Assembly: GCA_034440615.1 (NCBI GenBank)
Contig: JAOTOM010001619.1
Span: forward strand, 1 to 64,000
Source: Ashinkailepas kermadecensis
Lineage: Eukaryota > Arthropoda > Thecostraca > Neolepadidae
Reading direction: 5' to 3'
DNA length: 64,000 nucleotides
In this document: piece after piece, positions 58,608-64,000 of the stretch
Position numbering within the stretch: position 1 is the stretch's first letter
How the letters are laid out: each line of letters opens with the position of its first letter
Made by a program: the position numbers and the translations under genes
The notes under the pieces: generated by a model
The model's input: only the letters and a program-made list of their open reading frames with translations
Databases searched by the model: none
What the model was told of the DNA's origin: nothing

Positions 58608-58804
58608 GTTGACGAAGAACGGCACGACGAGTACGACAATGGCCAGTTCCAGTCGCGGGTTGGTGATGGGCGACAGGATGATCTGACTGACGCGGTCCCA
58701 GATGTCCAGCTGGACCAGCGCCGACACCAGCAGCTTCTCCAGCATCATGATCAGCACGTACACCAGCGACTGCACCAGCCACGACTGCGCTACCGGCGGA
58801 CTGC
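58608..58804 (-). CDS. STIMATE: STIMATE (TMEM110)-like, internal exon with TM segments
   Basis: 197 nt; acceptor GCCGCCGCAG precedes 58804, donor GTGCGT follows AAC at 58608. With the previous exon's last base it reads G-S-PPVAQSWLVQSLVYVLIMML, EKLLVSALVQL, then NPRLELAIVVLVVPFFVN: two hydrophobic segments around a polar loop, matching the C-terminal half of STIMATE. The family is a multi-pass ER membrane protein that binds STIM1 and supports its activation and ER-plasma membrane junctions in store-operated calcium entry. Confidence 0.95.
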
Positions 58805-59318
58805 CTGCGGCGGCCACCATCCATGGTGTCAGCGACTGTGTCTCAGCCTATAGCCGTCGTACGTAGCCACGTGGCTACGCACGACGCATGTAACTGCCTG
58901 AAATGAAACTACTGTACCGACGATGAAACGCCTATCAGTCCACGAACACAAAAAGCATAACGGCAGCATTGTCAGTTAATCAGTTAATTTGTTCCACATC
59001 TGCGCGAGTTTTCCTCAGGCGGGGGTACAACTAGGGCAGTGGTGAAGTTACCAAATTAAGCGCTCCGATGGTGGGATGAAGAGAGTGAGACTATTCACTT
59101 CCTCGAATTATATTTGATCTATGTGGCTTGGATTTGATGTTCGCCAGCTTGACGGACCGGCTGAGCCAGCCCGATGCACAAGGCGATCCTGTGCAGTGTG
59201 TGTTTCCGGTAATTCGCCTCACCGTTCCACGTGCCAGCAGCAGTTCTATTTCTTATGAACTCTTCATTCTCCCAATGTAATTCGCAATCATAACTCATAC
59301 GCCGTGTGTGCGTGTGGG

Positions 59319-59804
59319 CCAAGTGTCAATGATACATAAAAAAGAAAGAAATAGGGTGGAATACGCCACTTACTGAACAATGAATCGACATCCTTCCCAA
59401 AGAAGTATCGACATCGTGTTTCTTGATGCGTGCTTGTGAAATCTGCATGCCCCGTTTCTAACAGTATCCCGTTTATATGTAGGATGCTTATGCTCACCAC
59501 AACGGATCCGGGATCGTGATAACGAACATCCCATAGTGCAATTCCAGGTAAAGTGATTACCTATAGTGTGGTATGCCAGTTTATAGCATAGGTATTTATA
59601 TCGTTATCGTTGATATCGGTATCCCCAATGTAGGTACCTCTCAAAACATGCAAAATGGGTAGTTATATGTACGGAATTGCCTAAAAACTGTGTTTTAAGG
59701 ACGGAAGTATTTTGCACGCCATTATTTCCATGGCGCTTTCCACATCCTGCTGTACTCGTTTCGACGTCTCACACCCAACGAGGAATCATTGTTTTTACAC
59801 TGTT
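59319..59804 (+). mobile_element. hAT-type MITE (MITE-1), copy 3, in a STIMATE intron
   Basis: Homologous over its length to 26196-26684 (AGGGTGGAATACGCCACTTA, AAGAAGTATCGACATCGTG, CCAGTTTATAGCATAGG). Right end ...TTTTTACACTG at 59804; left end decayed (CAAGTGTCAATGATAC). Target duplication not recognisable, so older or more eroded. Lies between the 58804 acceptor and 59876 donor. Confidence 0.85.
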
Positions 59805-59875
59805 CGGTGGTAATTCATGGTTATAAATACGGTGACGACATAGGCAATGATGGTTGGTGTGTGTTTTTTGCTCAC

Positions 59876-59997
59876 CATATTCGCCAAAGTTGATACTTGG
59901 CAAATTTTTTCTCACAGCCAAATGTTGGCAGACCTTAACGCAGATGAAAATGACCACCAAGCCGACAGTTGAGTCCAGGAGGAAGTTGATGATATAC
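59876..59997 (-). CDS. STIMATE: STIMATE (TMEM110)-like, upstream exon
   Basis: 122 nt; acceptor TTTTCTTCCAG precedes 59997, donor GTGAGC follows 59876. Starts with the last base of a codon, then YIINFLLDSTVGLVVIFICV, KVCQHLA, INFGEYG: matches vertebrate YLINFLLDATVGM...RFGEYG. Splice phases with the 58804 exon agree (G + GC = Gly). The exons for the N-terminal TM segments should lie at higher coordinates; I did not find them up to 64000, so they are probably outside or missed. Confidence 0.94.
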
Positions 59998-60828
59998 CTG
60001 GAAGAAAATGCATGGGCACATATCTAAGCATAATGACAATCGCAGAAGCACTGACGGTCGGTGCATTGTTCACAGGGTGGATAGCGCACAGACCTCACAA
60101 ACAAGGGCGTGACATTCTTTACCTTTGGGGTTGCAGGTGCAACCTCAATCCTCGAAACTGCACCCCCAGTAGCCAGAAAATTGACAGCCCATATCAATTG
60201 CGAATAGGTTGTAGGAGCATGTCCTCAATGATGATGAAGATATATTTATAATGCACAAATGCATAAGTATTTTTCAGCAGTGCAATACATTAGTATGTGC
60301 ATTAGTACAATGCAATATATTACGAACGTGCAAACAATTTTGCACAGTCGTAGTAGGACAAATTTGAAGCCACACAAACCGAAAGAACAGCGGCGATTGC
60401 ATTTGTCATTTGTAGATTTGTTGGCATAATGGCAATTTGCCGGTTATCTGGGCCGTTATTACTGTGTGGCTTACCGTGCTTACCATGTGTGTCTTATGGT
60501 AATGGCTGCATAGCGTGATATGGGAGAATAGTCACGCAAGGGTTCATTCAACATCAGGGGACTAGTTAACCATCCTCTGGCCACCTCCCGAGTAGTGGCT
60601 CAACCGTTCTGTCTCGGCCCTTGGAGACGCTTCTGGATATTTGCAACTGCGGTGCATGTGGATGCTTGTGTATGATGCAGGGTGGTTACTGATGTTGCTT
60701 TAAAAAAATGTTGTATTTATTTATTTATTTATTTATTAATACGATCACAATCATTTGCTGAAAGCTGGTCAGACCCATTAAAATACCATGCACATTACAC
60801 AGCATTTAACTTTAAGGTAGTCTTCATA
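59998..60828. other. STIMATE intron sequence, nothing else recognised
   Basis: AT-rich with a (TTTA)n tract at about 60716-60738; no exon recognised. Confidence 0.4.
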
Positions 60829-61540
60829 CAGTGGCATACCGAACGGGTGGGGGCAAACGGGAAACTACCACTCCCCCGAGGAGTGGTTGTGCCCAAAGCA
60901 AATTGGGCCGGGGCTCAAACACATTGCACAAGAGCCCGGAAAATCAAGCCTTGGTCCCGGAAGATCACGCCAGGATCTAGAAGAGCAATCCAGGCTCCGA
61001 AAGATTCAGAAGAGGTCCAAAAAACAATCGCGTCGGGCCCAGAAAACTCACACCGGAGTCTCCAAAAATCGCACCCGAGCCCCAAAAAAATCGAGCGGAA
61101 GCCACCAAAAATCGCCTTGTGGTCTCCAGCATTCCAGAAATAAATACACTGGCGCTCTAAGTCACCACCCTGGGTGTCCAAAAAAAACACCAATTTACGA
61201 AAAACAAAAAGTGAATCAGGGCTGTAAAACATGCACCGGGTCCTAAATAAGATCACCAGGAGTCCTTAAAAACACACAGGATGTATCCAAAACGCGCCTG
61301 TGACCTCTAAACACATCGGGGCCTCAAAAGCAGGCCGGTCCCGGCAAAAACCGACATGGTCATGAAAAGAAACGGGCCGGAGCACTAAATACGCAAATCT
61401 GAACCTTCGAAAACGCACCGGCCCTTCAAAAACTTCGTGACTTCACAAAACAAAACGACAAAGCCCTAAAACGTTGGGGTCTCAAAATACTCCCCCTGGC
61501 CTAAAAATTACGCTGCGGCCCTAAAGCACATCAGCAAAAA
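60829..61540 (+). mobile_element. 20-bp-array element, copy 3
   Basis: Head CAGTGGCATACCGAACGGGT with a G-run, then about 30 degenerate 20-bp units (GGGCCC..AAAATCGCACCGG) to about 61540. Same orientation and head as copy 2. No coding content. Confidence 0.75.
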
Positions 61541-62059
61541 AAGGAGAAAAACGCGACGGGCCCTAGAAAGAATACCGAAATGGGAATGGGAAGAAAAAAT
61601 TGGACGAGAAATAATTTTCGAATTGAAATCATTGAAATATTACAGCGAACCCGCATACGAAACATTCCATGATGTCAAGCATGGCACGAGACCACCGAAT
61701 GGCAGCAATTAACAAAATGTAAGGGGCATGGCAGAAACCACAGAAATGCATGAAGCATGGTTATCGATTTCTGTACTTGGGGGGGGGGGGGGGGGTCTTC
61801 GTCCCCCAATGTTGGCCTAGCACCCTCCGCAATAGTTTCAACTTTTAACATGGGATCCCATGGGGTCGCCCCCAATCCATTTGGATTGGCCCAATGCTTC
61901 CATGAATTGCTCCCTTCCAATAATTCTCAGAAACCAACGCCCCTGGCAAGTGTGGCGAATGCTATGAATGTACAAAGCGGAATACCTTGTGCACGACGTT
62001 GACGTAGTGGCGACCGGGCGCAATAGAAAGAAATGAGCGAACTTTGAAAATTGCAAAGC
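61541..62059. other. No gene recognised
   Basis: Contains an 18-bp G-run near 61780 and CCCATGGGGTCGCCCCCAAT; possibly another MITE, ends not defined. Confidence 0.35.
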
Positions 62060-63640
62060 GATATTAGCAATTTAAAAGTGATTTGCACAGGTGTAATTTG
62101 AGCAGCGTGAGCTAACCCGGAAAACTCTGAACAAGGGGGAGGGGGGTGAAGCCGGTGACTTAGAAATGATGAGAAATAAACACGGCGATGTTATTGCGGT
62201 CGGCGATAGGGTCACGCATACTGCCCCAGCCCAGCGCCGTAACTGTCGACGTGCTGTGATCGCGGCGGCGAGCCTCAGAGGCGATCCTAGCCCCGAATTG
62301 ACACAGCCTTCTGAATTCTTCCAATGTGGCAGAGAGCAGCCCCGCCCCAGACGGAGAGGCAGTATAATGATATATTGGAAAACGTGGGACTGAATCATGA
62401 GTTTGTAGGGCTTGGGTATGAGATGGTGACAGATTGTCTGCAGACAAAACGGGATGGAGTTGCACTGTTTGGTAAGGTTGGATGTGTGCTCATCCCACGA
62501 TAGGGTGCGGTCGATGGTGACTCCCACCATCTTCAGGAATGGCGAGAGGGTAGGGACGTGACTGCCAATGTTGAGTTTTTCGGGTGTGGCTTTCTTGAGG
62601 AATTGGACCGTGCCCACAAGGAGTAGGGTGGTTTTAGTGAGGTTCATCTTCAAGGAGTTGGATGTGAAGTAGGACTGGATAGCGAGATCTTCTCCTATCG
62701 GTATTTCATGACGGGTAGGTCATCGGGATGCACAATAGGATACTAGAATACTCTGCGTGGAAGGTAGGCTAGTAGGTTATTCGTGAAGATACTAAAGAGC
62801 AGGGGGCCGATCCACGGTATCCCTGAGGGATACCATGGGATAGCGGAAGGGATAAGGAGCCGCCAATCATCACATGCCGCCTGTCAATGGGGTAGCTGTG
62901 GAACCACACCGGGTAGACGCCATATCCCTCAGCTTCTGCGGGACATCATGATCGACGCTGTCAAATTCTTTACTCAGGTTAATGGAGATGACCGAAGTGA
63001 TGTGACCAGCGTCGATTCGACGTGTGATCCATTCAACAGCGTCGACCAGGACGTCCTCCATTGAACGACACAGACTGTAGGCATACTGGGAGGGAACCAG
63101 CATGTGATTATTGACCTTGTGATGTGATTATTGATATGAGGACAGCTGAATACCTTTCCAACACAACTTGCACAGGACAGACGAGATATGGATAGGGCGG
63201 AAGTTACTGGCGACATCGCGAGCCCAGATTTGTGGAGTGGAACAACAGACACAATTTCTCACGAGACAGGAAGCATGCAAGACACAACAGAAGTATTATT
63301 GAAGTTAAGTAGGCGAGGCTCGATAATATAAAAAAAACATTTGCGGAGAATGTACAGTGGTACGCCATAGACGCCAACCGCTCTCGATGAAGCCAGGTCG
63401 CGGATGGCCCTAGACAGCTCAGGGAGAGTTACGGTGTACAACCCGAGGACGGTGATGGTTACGCATGGCGGCTGAGTGTGATGGGGGGGGGGAGGGACGC
63501 CGCAGTTACCAGCCATGTCAGCCGCGATGCATGGGCCCAAGAAGGCAGTGACGATTTCAGTTAATTCCATGTTAAATGTGATGACCTGACATGCCTTTTT
63601 CAGCCAATCTGCAAGGTCAACCAATTAAAACATACTTAAT
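62060..63640 (-). mobile_element. Decayed non-LTR retrotransposon (reverse transcriptase part)
   Basis: Minus strand, fragments in order: LPELSRAIRDLASSRAVGV and GVPLYILRKCFF (63.4 kb), VVPLHKSG and PVTSALSISRLSCASCVGKV (63.2 kb), QYAYSLCRSMEDVLVDAVEW and ISINLSKEFDSVDHDV (63.0 kb), then VGVTIDRTLSWDEHTSNLTK (62.5 kb). These correspond to RT domains 0-5 and the late region of a Jockey/CR1-like ORF2. Many frame changes and stops; the key Asp in LSK.FDSVDH survives. Not related closely to LINE A/B. Confidence 0.85.
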
Positions 63641-64000
63641 TTTTTAACTAGGAGGTGATAATTCACGGACATTTGTATTCAGTGACACTGCCCCTGTCTT
63701 TCCATTCCTCTGTGTTCAAAAGTTGTTGAGTGGTCTCGAACATAAACCAGCAGAAATCGAGGAGTCTCGGAATTTGTTCGAAGAGGGCGGGGGGGGGACA
63801 GGAGGGTCACTGCGACAAGTGCATACAAGTGCACCAAAATCAAAAACATGAAGCAATGCCTTGCTCACAGATGGATCAACCATTACCCACATACAATGCA
63901 ACACAATAATTGTAATGCCCAACATACATTTCATGGGAATAAAAGCACCTATTACACCAATCGGAATACAGTATTGTTTCCGTCACTTGCTAAGCACACC
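63641..64000. other. No gene recognised
   Basis: May contain more of the decayed LINE's upstream part, but no motif is recognisable. Confidence 0.3.

Overview
This is a window of animal, very probably arthropod, nuclear DNA. Evidence: split genes with GT-AG introns, animal-specific families (ADAMTS protease, GAS2-like CH protein, STIMATE/TMEM110), tRNA-derived SINEs, CR1-like LINEs, hAT-type DNA elements and short TTAGG/CCTAA runs, the arthropod telomere unit. Coding exons are very GC-rich while much intergenic DNA is AT-rich. A crustacean is my best guess; the species cannot be told from what I see.

Three host genes are supported, all on the minus strand. (1) An apparently intronless, full-length ADAMTS-like metalloprotease (83-3091). 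(2) Two exons of a GAS2-like (CH domain) cytoskeletal linker (19016-19303 and 11851-12339) separated by a 6.7 kb intron full of repeats; its GAR domain is not visible, so the rest is unseen or lies left of the window. (3) The last three exons of a STIMATE-like ER membrane regulator of store-operated calcium entry (59876-59997, 58608-58804, 57370-57558); its first exons are not in view.

The rest is dominated by repeats. Minisatellites: 88-bp (3.5 kb), 31-bp (6.9-7.4 kb), about 80-bp (8.3 kb), 36-bp (13.1-14.2 kb), 63-bp (21.5 kb) and 39-bp (58.2-58.6 kb). A degenerate 20-bp array family with a shared CAGTGGC-type head occurs three times (23.5-24.8, 25.3-27.2, 60.8-61.5 kb). Mobile elements with verifiable ends: one SINE family (three copies, two with clean target-site duplications), a hAT-type MITE with three copies (26.2, 52.4, 59.3 kb), another MITE with 8-bp duplications inserted inside a tRNA-like sequence (37.7 kb), a 2.8 kb element with 138-bp terminal inverted repeats and a frameshifted large protein gene (28.2-31.0 kb), a 1.8 kb internally deleted hAT element keeping only the BED finger and the C-terminal dimerisation part (33.7-35.5 kb), two copies of one CR1-like LINE (27.5 and 43.9-45.5 kb) and a decayed second LINE (62.1-63.6 kb).

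Another large-scale feature is a CpG-depleted, AT-rich domain at about 38.2-46.7 kb. The most interesting objects are the 28.2-31.0 kb element, the 20-bp-array element family, the deleted hAT with its near-open fused frame, and the intronless ADAMTS with a duplicated TSP1/Cys-rich module and a C-terminal hydrophobic tail.
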